Made by a program: the position numbers and the translations under genes
Notes under the pieces: generated by a model
What the model saw: the letters and a program-made list of their open reading frames with translations, nothing else
Database searches by the model: none
Told to the model about the DNA's origin: nothing
Part shown: piece by piece, positions 38,098-45,968 of the stretch
Layout of the letters: each line of letters starts with the position of its first letter
Numbering within the stretch: the first letter of the stretch is position 1
Source: Streptomyces sp. NBC_00820
Lineage (GTDB): Bacteria > Actinomycetota > Actinomycetes > Streptomycetales > Streptomycetaceae
NCBI RefSeq assembly: GCF_036347055.1
Contig: NZ_CP108882.1
Coordinates: forward strand, 558,001-622,000
Length of the DNA: 64,000 nt
Reading direction: 5' to 3'

Positions 38098-38553
38098 ATG
38101 ACCAAAGCGATAAAACTGCTGACCGCCCTGCCGCAGGCCCAGCGTGAGCGCCTGATGGAGCTGGCCAAGGAGGTCTCCTTCCCCGAGGACGCCCGCATCT
38201 TCCAGGCGGGCGGCACCGCCGACCGCTTCTGGGTCATCCGCTCGGGCGCGGTCTCCCTGGACCAGCAGGTCACCTCCCGGCAGTGGGTCACCGTGGCCAC
38301 GCTCGGTGCCGGCGACATGCTCGGCTGGTCCTGGCTCTTCCCGCCGTACGAGTGGGACTTCGGGGCCGTGGCCTTCAGCAACGTACGGGCCTACGAGTTC
38401 GACGGACCCTCGGTGCTCGGGCTGTGCGTGGAGGACCCGCTGCTCGGCCTCTCACTGGTGCGCACGGTCGCCGAGATCCTCGCCCACCGCCTGGAGACGA
38501 CCCGCGGCAAGCTCATGGACCAGTACGCGGTCCGCCGGCAGCGCCCGCTGTAG
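38098..38553 (+). CDS. Cyclic nucleotide-binding-domain protein without DNA-binding domain
   Basis: The ATG at 38098 gives 151 aa consisting of one Crp/Fnr-type beta-barrel sensor domain: EVSFPEDARIFQAGGTADRF, then WVIRSGAVSLDQQV, then TLGAGDMLGWSWLFPPYEWD in place of the phosphate-binding cassette, followed by the C helix (LVRTVAEILAHRLETTRGKL). The cassette lacks the usual GE...A-R-AA pattern, so cyclic nucleotide binding is doubtful. No helix-turn-helix follows. Such single-domain proteins occur next to transport or redox genes; the partner is unknown. It converges on the MFS gene, with a 7-bp hairpin (38607-38627) in the gap. Confidence 0.85.
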   Translation: MTKAIKLLTALPQAQRERLMELAKEVSFPEDARIFQAGGTADRFWVIRSGAVSLDQQVTSRQWVTVATLGAGDMLGWSWLFPPYEWDFGAVAFSNVRAYEFDGPSVLGLCVEDPLLGLSLVRTVAEILAHRLETTRGKLMDQYAVRRQRPL

Positions 38554-38606
38554 GCCGCCGGACCGACAGACGAAGGACCGACGCACCGAAGAGGTGAGCC
38601 GGCGGA

Positions 38607-38627
38607 CCGGCGCGCGGGGTGCGCCGG
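38607..38627. terminator. Hairpin between the cNMP gene and the convergent MFS gene
   Basis: CCGGCGC and GCGCCGG form a 7-bp stem with a 7-nt loop between the two stop codons. Confidence 0.5.
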
Positions 38628-38630
38628 CCG

Positions 38631-39932
38631 TCAGATCCGGTAGCGGCGCAGTGCCGGAACCGCGGCGGCCAGCGCCAGGATCACCACGACGACGAGCACG
38701 CCGCCGCCCGCCACGGCGGCCTGGGCGCCGAACACCGAGCCGGCGGTGCCGTGGAGCACGTCGGCGAGGCGGGGCCCGCCCACCACGACCACGGTGAACA
38801 CGCCCTGCATCCGGCCGCGCATCTCGTCGGTCGCGGCCGACAGCAGGATCGCCTGGCGGAAGACCATGGAGACCATGTCCCCCACGCCCGCGCCGACGAG
38901 GAAGGCCAGGGCCACCCAGAGGTTGTCGCTCAGTCCGAACCCGGTGATGGCCAGGCCCCAGCCGGCCACCGAGCCGATGACCATCCAGCCGTGCCGCCGG
39001 GCCCGGGAGAAGACCCCGGAGAACAGGCCGCCGAGCACCGCGCCCACCGCGATGCCGGCGAACAGCACGCCGAGCGCGAGCCCTTCGCCGTAGGAGGCAT
39101 ACGTCTGCGCGGCCAGCTGCGGGTACAGGGCGCGGGGCATGCCGAAGACCATGGCGATGATGTCGGCGAGGAAGGACAGCAGCAGCACCTTGTGCCCGGC
39201 GATGTAGCGGAACCCGGCCGCGATCTCGCGCAGCCCGGCCCGCCGCGTCCGCGCGTCGCCCAGCGGTGCCAGCGCGGGGAGGCGGAAGACCGCCCAGACG
39301 GTCACACACAGCGCGAGCGTGTCGATCAGGTACAGCACCGGCAGCCCGATCACCGGGATCAGCGCACCCGCCAGCAGCGGGCCCACCACCAGGCCCGTCT
39401 GCATCACCGTCGCGCCGAGCGCGTTGGCCGCGGGCAGTTCCTCGGCCGGGACCAGACGGGCGATCGAGGCGCTGCGGGTCGGGGAGTTGAGCCCGAAGAA
39501 CGCCTGCTGCGCGCCGAGCAGCACCATCAGCACGACCACGGAGTCCAGTCCGACGGCGGCCTGCGCCCAGAAGAGCAGCGAGGTCACGGCTATTCCGCCG
39601 TTGGTGATGAGCAGCAGCTTGCGCCGGTCGACCATGTCGGCGACAGCCCCGCCCCAGAGCGCGAACACGACCATGGGCACCAGACCGACGAGGCTGGCGT
39701 AACCGACCCAGGCCGAGGAGTGCGTGATGTCGTAGATCTGCTTGGGCACGGCGACGGCCGTGAGCTGGCTGCCGACGGCGGTGACGATGGTCGACGACCA
39801 CAGGCGCCGGAAAGCCGGGATGCGCAGGGGCCGGGTGTCCATCGCCCAGCGGCGCCAGCCGTGCTGGGGCGCCCCCGGCGCGGCCTCGGCGACGGGGGCG
39901 GGTTCGGTACTGCTGCTCTCGCTCGTGTCCAC
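38631..39932 (-). CDS. MFS exporter (EntS-like, 12 membrane segments)
   Basis: GTG 39932, with AGGAA at 7 nt, gives 433 aa; ATG 39956 would add eight residues. About 45 cytoplasmic residues precede twelve hydrophobic segments in two groups of six. The opening TRPLRIPAFRRLWSSTIVTA and the loop between TM2 and TM3 (GGAVADMVDRRKLLLITNGG) are the MFS signatures of the enterobactin exporter/multidrug group (MFS_3). The central loop contains GDARTRRAGLREIAAGFRYI, as in EntS relatives. It probably exports a siderophore-like or drug-like compound by proton antiport; no siderophore genes are adjacent. Confidence 0.9.
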   Translation of the reverse strand: MDTSESSSTEPAPVAEAAPGAPQHGWRRWAMDTRPLRIPAFRRLWSSTIVTAVGSQLTAVAVPKQIYDITHSSAWVGYASLVGLVPMVVFALWGGAVADMVDRRKLLLITNGGIAVTSLLFWAQAAVGLDSVVVLMVLLGAQQAFFGLNSPTRSASIARLVPAEELPAANALGATVMQTGLVVGPLLAGALIPVIGLPVLYLIDTLALCVTVWAVFRLPALAPLGDARTRRAGLREIAAGFRYIAGHKVLLLSFLADIIAMVFGMPRALYPQLAAQTYASYGEGLALGVLFAGIAVGAVLGGLFSGVFSRARRHGWMVIGSVAGWGLAITGFGLSDNLWVALAFLVGAGVGDMVSMVFRQAILLSAATDEMRGRMQGVFTVVVVGGPRLADVLHGTAGSVFGAQAAVAGGGVLVVVVILALAAAVPALRRYRI

Positions 39933-40027
39933 GGAATTCCTGGTTGCTCGATACATCTTTCGATTCGAGCTTCACTATGGCAGCAACTCCTGTGACCGCC
40001 GAACCGGTTGTGCGCGAGCCGGACGGG

Positions 40028-40645
40028 TCAGACTCCGGAGACCAGCATCATCGTCCCGAGGCCCAGCATCGTGACGGCGACCAGGCCGTCCAGGACGCGC
40101 CAGGCGGTGGGCCGGGCGAGGAAGCGGCCGAGCAGCCGGGCACCGAAGCCGAGGGCGGCGAACCAGCACAGGCTGGCGGCGGCGGCGCCCAGGCCGAACG
40201 TCCAGCGCAGCGGTCCGCGGTCGGCGGCGAGGGAGCCCAGCAGGAAGACGGTGTCCAGGTAGACGTGCGGGTTGAGCCAGGTCATCGCCAGGCAGGTGAG
40301 CACCGCGCGCCGACGGGAGCCGGCGGCCTCGCCCTCCGTGCGCAGACCGGTGCCGGGTCCGAGGACGCGCCGGGCGGCGAGAGCGCCGTAGCAGAGCAGG
40401 AACACGCCGCCGACGAGCCCCACCACCCGCACCGCGTCCGGCCACGCCACCACCACCGCGCCGACGCCGCCGACACCCAGCGCGATGAGCAGCGCGTCGG
40501 AGAGCGCGCAGATGCCGACCACCGCGAGGACGGCGTCACGGCGCACCCCTTGGCGCAGGACGAAGGCGTTCTGGGCGCCGATGGCGACGATCAGGGAGAG
40601 ACCGGCGCCGAATCCGGCGGCCGCGGTGGTCAGGGCGTGGTTCAT
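40028..40645 (-). CDS. LysE/ArgO-type basic amino acid exporter
   Basis: ATG 40645 gives 205 aa with six hydrophobic segments: GFGAGLSLIVAIGAQNAFVL (the conserved GAQNAFVLRQG motif), AVVGICALSDALLIALGVGG, VVGLVGGVFLLCYGALAA, a central TWLNPHVYLDTVFLLGSLAA with the family N-P-x-x-x-L-D block, and two more. The length and motifs fit LysE/ArgO, which export lysine and arginine when intracellular levels are high. It diverges from a LysG/ArgP-like regulator with an operator between them, the standard lysE-lysG arrangement. Confidence 0.93.
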   Translation of the reverse strand: MNHALTTAAAGFGAGLSLIVAIGAQNAFVLRQGVRRDAVLAVVGICALSDALLIALGVGGVGAVVVAWPDAVRVVGLVGGVFLLCYGALAARRVLGPGTGLRTEGEAAGSRRRAVLTCLAMTWLNPHVYLDTVFLLGSLAADRGPLRWTFGLGAAAASLCWFAALGFGARLLGRFLARPTAWRVLDGLVAVTMLGLGTMMLVSGV

Positions 40646-40681
40646 GTCCTCGACGGTAGACAAGCGATCTCCGCAGGTACA

Positions 40682-40707
40682 GCTAAAGATTCTTACGTAC
40701 CCTTAGC
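40682..40707. promoter_or_regulatory. LysR-type operator between the lysE-like and lysG-like genes
   Basis: GCTAA (40682-40686) and TTAGC (40703-40707) form an inverted repeat with a 16-nt spacer, within an AT-rich stretch lying 7 to 33 nt upstream of the regulator start. It fits LysR-type sites (T-N11-A core). The 69-bp intergenic region must hold both divergent promoters. Confidence 0.6.
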
Positions 40708-40714
40708 GCTCGTG

Positions 40715-41614
40715 ATGACTGAACTTCCCCTGGAGCAGGTGCGGACCCTGCTGGCCGTGGTGGACGAGGGCACGTTCGACGCCGCGGCCGCGGCCCTGCA
40801 CCTGACGCCGTCGGCGGTCAGCCAGCGGATCAAGGCGCTGGAACAGCGGACCGGGCGGGTGCTGCTCCAGCGCACCAAGCCGGTGCGGCCGACGGAGTCC
40901 GGCGCGGTCCTGGTGCGGTTCGCCCGTCAGCTGGCCCGGCTGGAGCGGGACGCGCGCGGTGAGCTGGGGCTGAGCGGCGCCGGGGAGCCGACCCGGGTGT
41001 CGGTCGCGGTGAACGCCGACTCGCTGGCGACCTGGTTCCTCGGGGCACTCACCGGGGTACCGGGGCTCTGCTTCGAGCTGCACCGGGAGGACGAGGACCA
41101 CACGGCGGCGCTGCTGCGCGAGGGGCTGGTGATGGCGGCCGTGACCTCCTCGCCCGACCCGGTCCCCGGCTGCTCGGTCAGCCCGCTCGGCCGGATGCGC
41201 TACCTGCCGGTGGCCGCGCCGGAGTTCGCCGCCCGTCACCTGACCGGCCCCCTGCGGGACACGCTGCCCGACGCGCCCGTCGTGGTCTTCGACACCAAGG
41301 ACGACTTCCAGGACGGCTTCGTACGCCGTTCGGGCGGCACCGGCGCCGGCTCGCTGCGGCATCACGTCCCGACCTCGGAGGGCTTCGTCGGCGCGGTCGC
41401 CGCGGGGCTCGGCTGGGGCATGGTGCCGGAGACGCAGGCCGAACCGCTGCTGCGCGACGGACGCCTCGTCCTGCTCACCTCCGTGGACCCGCTCGCCCCT
41501 GTGGAGTGGATGGAGGTCGCCCTGTACTGGCAGCAGTGGAAGCTCGACTCCCCCGCCCTGGCGGCCGTCGCCGAGGCGGTCACCGCGACGGCGGCGGAGG
41601 CGCTGCGCGGCTGA
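40715..41614 (+). CDS. LysR-family regulator of the LysG/ArgP type
   Basis: ATG 40715 gives 299 aa. The N-terminal HTH (VRTLLAVVDEGTFDAAAAAL, HLTPSAVSQRIKALEQRTGR, VLLQRTKPVRPTESGAVLVR) is the ArgP/LysG form, in which the wing motif is R-x-x-P-x-x-P-T-x-A/S-G. The effector domain follows (RVSVAVNADSLATWFLGAL then ELHREDEDHTAALLREGLVM). LysG activates lysE transcription when it binds lysine, arginine or histidine. Divergence from the exporter gene supports that role. Confidence 0.92.
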   Translation: MTELPLEQVRTLLAVVDEGTFDAAAAALHLTPSAVSQRIKALEQRTGRVLLQRTKPVRPTESGAVLVRFARQLARLERDARGELGLSGAGEPTRVSVAVNADSLATWFLGALTGVPGLCFELHREDEDHTAALLREGLVMAAVTSSPDPVPGCSVSPLGRMRYLPVAAPEFAARHLTGPLRDTLPDAPVVVFDTKDDFQDGFVRRSGGTGAGSLRHHVPTSEGFVGAVAAGLGWGMVPETQAEPLLRDGRLVLLTSVDPLAPVEWMEVALYWQQWKLDSPALAAVAEAVTATAAEALRG

Positions 41615-41651
41615 GCCGCGCCCTCGGCCCGCACGCCGCTCACCGCCCCGC

Positions 41652-42416
41652 TCACCGCCCCGTTGACTCCCCTGCTCGATCTCCCGCTCGCTCGCCTGCT
41701 GGCTCTCCCGCTCGCGCCCCCGCCGCGAGCCGGCCCTCGGCGCTGTCCAGGAGCATCTCCAGCGCCGTCGGGTACGCGCTGTTGACCATGCGCCGGGCCA
41801 GCTGGGGAGCCGCCTCGGCGATACGGGGGTGGGTGGCCCGGGGCAGGCGGGCGTAGGTGGAGTGCCACTTGTCCTCGTCGGCCCGCTGGGAGGCGCTCGG
41901 CAGGGCGAGGGAGGCGGCGTCGAGGGCGGCGAAGGCCAGGGTCTGGTCGATGAAGGCGTGGTAGACGCGAACGGTGTCCGCCAGGCCGAAGCCGGCGGTG
42001 CGCAGGACGTCCAGGACCGCCTCGTCGGCGGCCAGTTCGTGGACGCGGCCGGTGACGCGGCTCGCGGTCAGCAGCGCGGCCTGCGGATGGGCGACGTACG
42101 CGGCGTGGATGCGCAGTCCCATCGCGCGCAGGTCCGCCCGCCACCGCCCTGTGCGCTCCCAGCCGTCGAGGGCCTGCCCGATGAGCGCGTCACCGATGGC
42201 GAGCGTGAGGTCGTCCATGCCGCGGAAGTACCGGTACAGGGCGCTGGGGTCGCAGTCGAGCGCCAGGCCGAGGCGGCGCGCGGTGAGCCCGGCGCTGCCG
42301 TGCTCGCGCAGCAGGCGCAGCGCGGCGGCGACGATCAGCGTCTCGGACAGCACGGTGCCGCTGCGGGTGGGCCGGCGCCTGCGCCGTTTCTCCTCGGGTA
42401 CGACGGCCTTGGGCAC
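41652..42416 (-). CDS. TetR/AcrR-family regulator with repetitive C-terminal tail
   Basis: GTG 42416 gives 254 aa. The HTH is at about 28-75: ETLIVAAALRLLREHGSAGL, TARRLGLALDCDPSALYRYF, the latter containing the recognition helix. The ligand domain has the TetR_C_33-like pattern (AYVAHPQAALLTASRVTGRV, HAFIDQTLAFAALDAASLAL). The last 30 residues are built from AGE/AGD-PAGERAGDRAGES repeats and are probably unstructured. It regulates an unknown target; the divergent saccharopine dehydrogenase-like gene is the nearest candidate. It converges on the lysG-like gene. Confidence 0.87.
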   Translation of the reverse strand: MPKAVVPEEKRRRRRPTRSGTVLSETLIVAAALRLLREHGSAGLTARRLGLALDCDPSALYRYFRGMDDLTLAIGDALIGQALDGWERTGRWRADLRAMGLRIHAAYVAHPQAALLTASRVTGRVHELAADEAVLDVLRTAGFGLADTVRVYHAFIDQTLAFAALDAASLALPSASQRADEDKWHSTYARLPRATHPRIAEAAPQLARRMVNSAYPTALEMLLDSAEGRLAAGARAGEPAGERAGDRAGESTGR

Positions 42417-42448
42417 GGCGGATCCTCCCGTCGGTCTCTTGGTCCTTC

Positions 42449-42575
42449 GGCACTTCGACCATGTGACGCTTTGGCGCTTTAGCTCTTTGGCACTTTGACG
42501 CTTCGGCGCTCTGAGGCCTTGGCCGTTCGGTGACGCGTCGGCAGTTCGGCCGTCGAACCTTCGGCGCCGTTCGGC
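42449..42575. repeat. Degenerate tandem repeat of about 10 bp
   Basis: The interval upstream of the TetR gene is made of imperfect CTTTGGCGCT / CTTTGGCACT / CTTCGGCGCT units, grading into TTCGGCCGTC-like units. It has many T-runs unlike its surroundings. Open frames across it are repeat-derived. It lies between divergent TetR and dehydrogenase genes and so must also contain, or be interrupted by, their promoters. Confidence 0.6.
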
Positions 42576-42697
42576 CCCGTATGTCCATTCCTTATGCCAA
42601 CGCCATTGACCTTACGGCATGGTCCGGCGTTGGATTCCGGCCAAGGCGCGCCTGCCAAGACTTCGTTCTCGTCCCGATCAGGCAGGGAGTTTCCGAC

Positions 42698-43918
42698 ATG
42701 CGTGTACTGCTCGTGGGTGCCGGTGGTGTGGGTACGGCCGTCACCCGGATCGCGGCCCGGCGGCCGTTCTTCGACCTCATGGTGGTCGCCGACTACGACG
42801 CCGACCGGGCCGGGGCGGCGGTCGCGGCCCTCGACGACGCCGGCGGCCGGTTCCTCGCCGCCCGCGTCGACGCGGGCGACGAGGCGGCGGTGGCGCGGCT
42901 GCTCGCCCGTCACGACTGCGACGTGCTGCTCAACGCGACCGACCCGCGGTTCGTGATGCCGCTGTTCCGCGCGGCGCGCTCGGCCGGCGCGACCTATGTG
43001 GACATGGCGATGTCGCTGTCCCGGCCGCACCCGGAGCGGCCGTACGAGGAGTGCGGGGTGAAGCTGGGCGACGAGCAGTTCGCGCTGGCCGACGAGTGGG
43101 AGAAGGCGGGCGCGCTGGCACTGGTCGGCATGGGCGTGGAGCCCGGCCTGTCGGACGTGTTCGCCCGGTACGCGGCGGACGAACTCTTCGACTCCATCGA
43201 GGAGATCGGCGTCCGCGACGGCGCGAACCTGACCGTCGACGGCTACGACTTCGCCCCGTCGTTCAGCATCTGGACCACCATCGAGGAGTGCCTGAACCCG
43301 CCGGTCGTCTACGAGGCCGGGCGCGGCTGGTTCACCACCGAGCCGTTCAGCGAGCCCGAGGTGTTCGACTTCCCCGAGGGCATCGGCCCGGTGGAGTGCG
43401 TGAACGTCGAACACGAGGAGGTGCTGCTGATGCCGCGCTGGGTCGGCGCGGAGCGGGTCACCTTCAAGTACGGCCTGGGCGGTGAGTTCATCGAGACGCT
43501 GAAGACACTGCACCGGCTGGGCCTGGACACCACCGAGCCGGTGGCCGCGCCCGGCCCTCAAGGGCCCGTGCCGGTCTCCCCGCGGGACGTGGTCGCCGCG
43601 TGCCTGCCCGATCCGGCGGGGCTGGGCGAGCTGATGCACGGCAAGACCTGCGCGGGCACCTGGGTGCGCGGCGCCAAGGACGGGGCGCCGCGCGAGGTGT
43701 ACCTGTACCACGTGGTCGACAACCAGTGGTCGATGGCGGAGTACGGCTGCCAGGCTGTGGTGTGGCAGACGGCGGTGAACCCGGTCGTCGCCCTCGAACT
43801 CCTCGCCACCGGCGCCTGGTCGGGCACCGGCGTCCTCGGCCCGGAGGCCTTCCCCGCCCGCCCCTACCTGGACCTGCTGACCGAGTACGGCTCCCCGTGG
43901 GGGCTGCGCGAGCAGTGA
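42698..43918 (+). CDS. Saccharopine dehydrogenase-family oxidoreductase
   Basis: ATG 42698 (GGGAG upstream) gives 406 aa. The Rossmann fold opens MRVLLVGAGGVGTAVTRIAA with GxGxxG, ending its first strand pair at LMVVADYDADRA. The C-terminal catalytic half (ALVGMGVEPGLSDVFARYAA, YGLGGEFIETLKTLHRLGLD) matches the saccharopine reductase/carboxynorspermidine synthase group. Substrates could be saccharopine, a lysine-derived imine, or polyamine precursors. The lysine exporter pair 2 kb upstream makes a lysine link attractive, but they are separate transcription units. Its stop lies 10 nt from the end of the convergent M1 peptidase gene. Confidence 0.85.
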   Translation: MRVLLVGAGGVGTAVTRIAARRPFFDLMVVADYDADRAGAAVAALDDAGGRFLAARVDAGDEAAVARLLARHDCDVLLNATDPRFVMPLFRAARSAGATYVDMAMSLSRPHPERPYEECGVKLGDEQFALADEWEKAGALALVGMGVEPGLSDVFARYAADELFDSIEEIGVRDGANLTVDGYDFAPSFSIWTTIEECLNPPVVYEAGRGWFTTEPFSEPEVFDFPEGIGPVECVNVEHEEVLLMPRWVGAERVTFKYGLGGEFIETLKTLHRLGLDTTEPVAAPGPQGPVPVSPRDVVAACLPDPAGLGELMHGKTCAGTWVRGAKDGAPREVYLYHVVDNQWSMAEYGCQAVVWQTAVNPVVALELLATGAWSGTGVLGPEAFPARPYLDLLTEYGSPWGLREQ

Positions 43919-43928
43919 GCCGCGCCGG

Positions 43929-45356
43929 TCAGGCCCGGCCCGGCTTGCCCTTGGTGTACAGCCAGGTGTGGAACAGCCCGTCGAGGTCCTTGCCCGACAC
44001 GCGCTCGGCGAGCCGCACGAACCGGTCCGTCGTGCCGTGTCCGGCCCGGTGCTCGGCCGCCCAGGCGCGCAGCACGCGGAAGAAGTCCTTGTCGCCCACG
44101 GCCCTGCGCAGCTCGTGCAGGGTCATGGCGCCACGGGCGTAGACGGGCGTGTCGAAGATGTTCGCACCGCTGCCCGGGTCGCCGGGCGGGAAGGCCCACA
44201 GGCCGTTCGAGGCGGGGCGGGCGTAGAGCGCGTCGAAGGTCTTCTGGGCGCTGTCGCCACCGTGCTGCTCGCTGTACAGCCATTCGGCGTAGGTGGCGAA
44301 GCCCTCGTTGAGCCAGATGTCCTTCCACGCGGTGAGCGAGACGGAGTCGCCGAACCACTGGTGGGCATTCTCGTGGACGAGGGTGCTCAGGTCGGGCGCG
44401 GAGTCGTAGAGCGGCCGGCTCTGGGTCTCCAGGGCGTAGCCGACGTCCGGGGCGTGGTCGACGACCGACCCGGCGGCACGGAAGGGGTAGGGCCCGAACA
44501 GCCCGCTCTCCCACTCCAGTACGGAGGGCAGCTTCTTGAGCACCGGCGCGGCCGCGCGCGCCTCCCGCGGGTCGACGGCGTTGTACACCTGGACGCCGTC
44601 ACGCGTGGTGTACCTCTCGATGTCGAACTTGCCGACCGTGGCGGTGGCCAGGTAGGCGGCCATGGGCTCGGACTGGCGCCAGCGGAAGGTGGTGCGGCCG
44701 TGGGTGGTGCGCCGGCCGAGCAGGACGCCGTTGGCGACGGCGGTGCGCCCCTCGGGGACCGTGAGGGTGAAGTCGTACGACGCCTTGTCCGTGGGGTGGT
44801 TGTTCGCCGGGAACCAGGTCATCGCGCCCTGCGGCTCACCGGCGACGAACGCTCCGTCGTCCGTGGGGATCCAGCCGTCCGCGGAGCCGTCCGGGTCGGT
44901 GACGGGTGCGGGGGTGCCCCGGTAGGTGACGGTGACGTGGAACTCCTGGCCCTCGCGCAGCGCGTGGCGCGGGGTGACGACGAGTTCCTGGCCGCTGCGG
45001 GTGAAGCGGGCGGTGGCGCGGTCGACGGTGACGCCGGTGACCTTCAGTCCCTTGAGGTCGAGGTCGAAGCGGGTGAGCCGCTGGGTGGCGCGGGCGGTGA
45101 GGTCCGCCTTGCCGTCGAGGTGCCGGGAGGAGGTGTCGTAGCCGAGTGCGAGGCCGTAATGGCGGACGTGGTAGCCGCCGTTGCCGCTGAGCGGGAAGTA
45201 GGGGTCGCCTGCGCCGGACGCGCCGGTGGTGCCGGCCGCCGCGGGTCCGGCGGCCCCGAGCAGCGCCGCCACGGCGACGGGCACGGTGGCGAGGACCGCC
45301 TCGCGGCGGAGGACTGCGGTACGTCGTCGGACGGCCGGTCTGCGGGGTGACGTCAC
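43929..45356 (-). CDS. Secreted M1-family zinc aminopeptidase
   Basis: GTG 45356 follows GAGGAGCGCAC and gives 475 aa with a signal peptide at about 1-38 (AVLATVPVAVAALLGAAGPA). The N-terminal beta-sandwich (YHVRHYGLALGYDTSSRHLD) precedes the thermolysin-like domain, where zinc is bound by H328-E-N-A-H332 and the Glu of WLNEGFATYAEW. The canonical GAMEN exopeptidase loop is replaced by GYALETQSRP, as in the short actinobacterial M1 group. The C-terminal helical domain of PepN is mostly missing, consistent with the short length. It would trim peptides outside the cell. Confidence 0.91.
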   Translation of the reverse strand: MTSPRRPAVRRRTAVLRREAVLATVPVAVAALLGAAGPAAAGTTGASGAGDPYFPLSGNGGYHVRHYGLALGYDTSSRHLDGKADLTARATQRLTRFDLDLKGLKVTGVTVDRATARFTRSGQELVVTPRHALREGQEFHVTVTYRGTPAPVTDPDGSADGWIPTDDGAFVAGEPQGAMTWFPANNHPTDKASYDFTLTVPEGRTAVANGVLLGRRTTHGRTTFRWRQSEPMAAYLATATVGKFDIERYTTRDGVQVYNAVDPREARAAAPVLKKLPSVLEWESGLFGPYPFRAAGSVVDHAPDVGYALETQSRPLYDSAPDLSTLVHENAHQWFGDSVSLTAWKDIWLNEGFATYAEWLYSEQHGGDSAQKTFDALYARPASNGLWAFPPGDPGSGANIFDTPVYARGAMTLHELRRAVGDKDFFRVLRAWAAEHRAGHGTTDRFVRLAERVSGKDLDGLFHTWLYTKGKPGRA

Positions 45357-45525
45357 GTGCGCTCCTCGGAATGGGGTGGCGGTGATCGAACCGCCCACAG
45401 ATTAGAGGCGCGCGCGGGGCGGGTTCCCCCTCATTCAGGTCAAGTCACGCCGCGTCGCCGCGCGGGGCGCGCCGCCGGCCGACGTAGTCTCGCGGGACCG
45501 TCCGTGTCCCGAGAGGAGCCCGATC

Positions 45526-45873
45526 GTGAGTGTGCGCGTGCGTCGCATCTACGACCCGCCCGAGTCCGACGACGGGCTGCGCGTGCTGGTGGACCGGCTG
45601 TGGCCTCGCGGGCTGACCAAGGAGGAGGCGCACATCGACGAGTGGCCCAAGGCCCTGACGCCGTCGACGGAGTTGCGCCAGTGGTACCACGGAGGCGGCA
45701 CGTACGAGGAGTTCCGGCGCCGCTACGAGTCGGAGCTGGAGGCCCCCGGAAGCGCGGAACTGCTCGACGGTCTCAGGAAGTCCAGCCACGACGGACCGGT
45801 CACTCTCCTCACGGCGTCCAAGCGGCCCGGGGAGAGTCACGCGGATGTCCTGGCGGAGCTGTTGAAGGGCTGA
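45526..45873 (+). CDS. DUF488-family protein
   Basis: GTG 45526 follows GAGAGGAG and gives 115 aa, a full-length small DUF488 protein. Diagnostic motifs are RRIYDPPESDDGLRVLVDRL, WPRGLTKEEAHIDEW with the conserved Asp-Arg-x-W-P-R-G core, and LLTASKRPGESHADVLAELL near the end (usually LLYAAKD..HN.A). The family is widespread, cytoplasmic and of unsettled function, sometimes linked to heme or redox stress. It stands alone, divergent from the M1 peptidase gene. Confidence 0.9.
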   Translation: MSVRVRRIYDPPESDDGLRVLVDRLWPRGLTKEEAHIDEWPKALTPSTELRQWYHGGGTYEEFRRRYESELEAPGSAELLDGLRKSSHDGPVTLLTASKRPGESHADVLAELLKG

Positions 45874-45888
45874 CTGTGGCGGAGCGGA

Positions 45889-45902
45889 GGCGCTGAAGCG
45901 CC
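45889..45902. terminator. Short hairpin between the DUF488 gene and the convergent FAD dehydrogenase gene
   Basis: GGCGCT-GA-AGCGCC is a 6-bp inverted repeat 15 nt after the DUF488 stop, followed by further GGCCGGGGCC symmetry. Confidence 0.4.
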
Positions 45903-45968
45903 GGCCGGGGCCGGGCGGGGCGGTGGGGCGCGGGCGTGCCGCGTCCCACCACCGGCGGAAGGCTCCGG

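Noticed and set aside
37862..38101. 79-codon frame running over the intrinsic terminator and into the cNMP gene
   Set aside because: It reads through a canonical terminator hairpin, lacks a suitably spaced ribosome binding site and has Arg/Pro-rich shadow composition.
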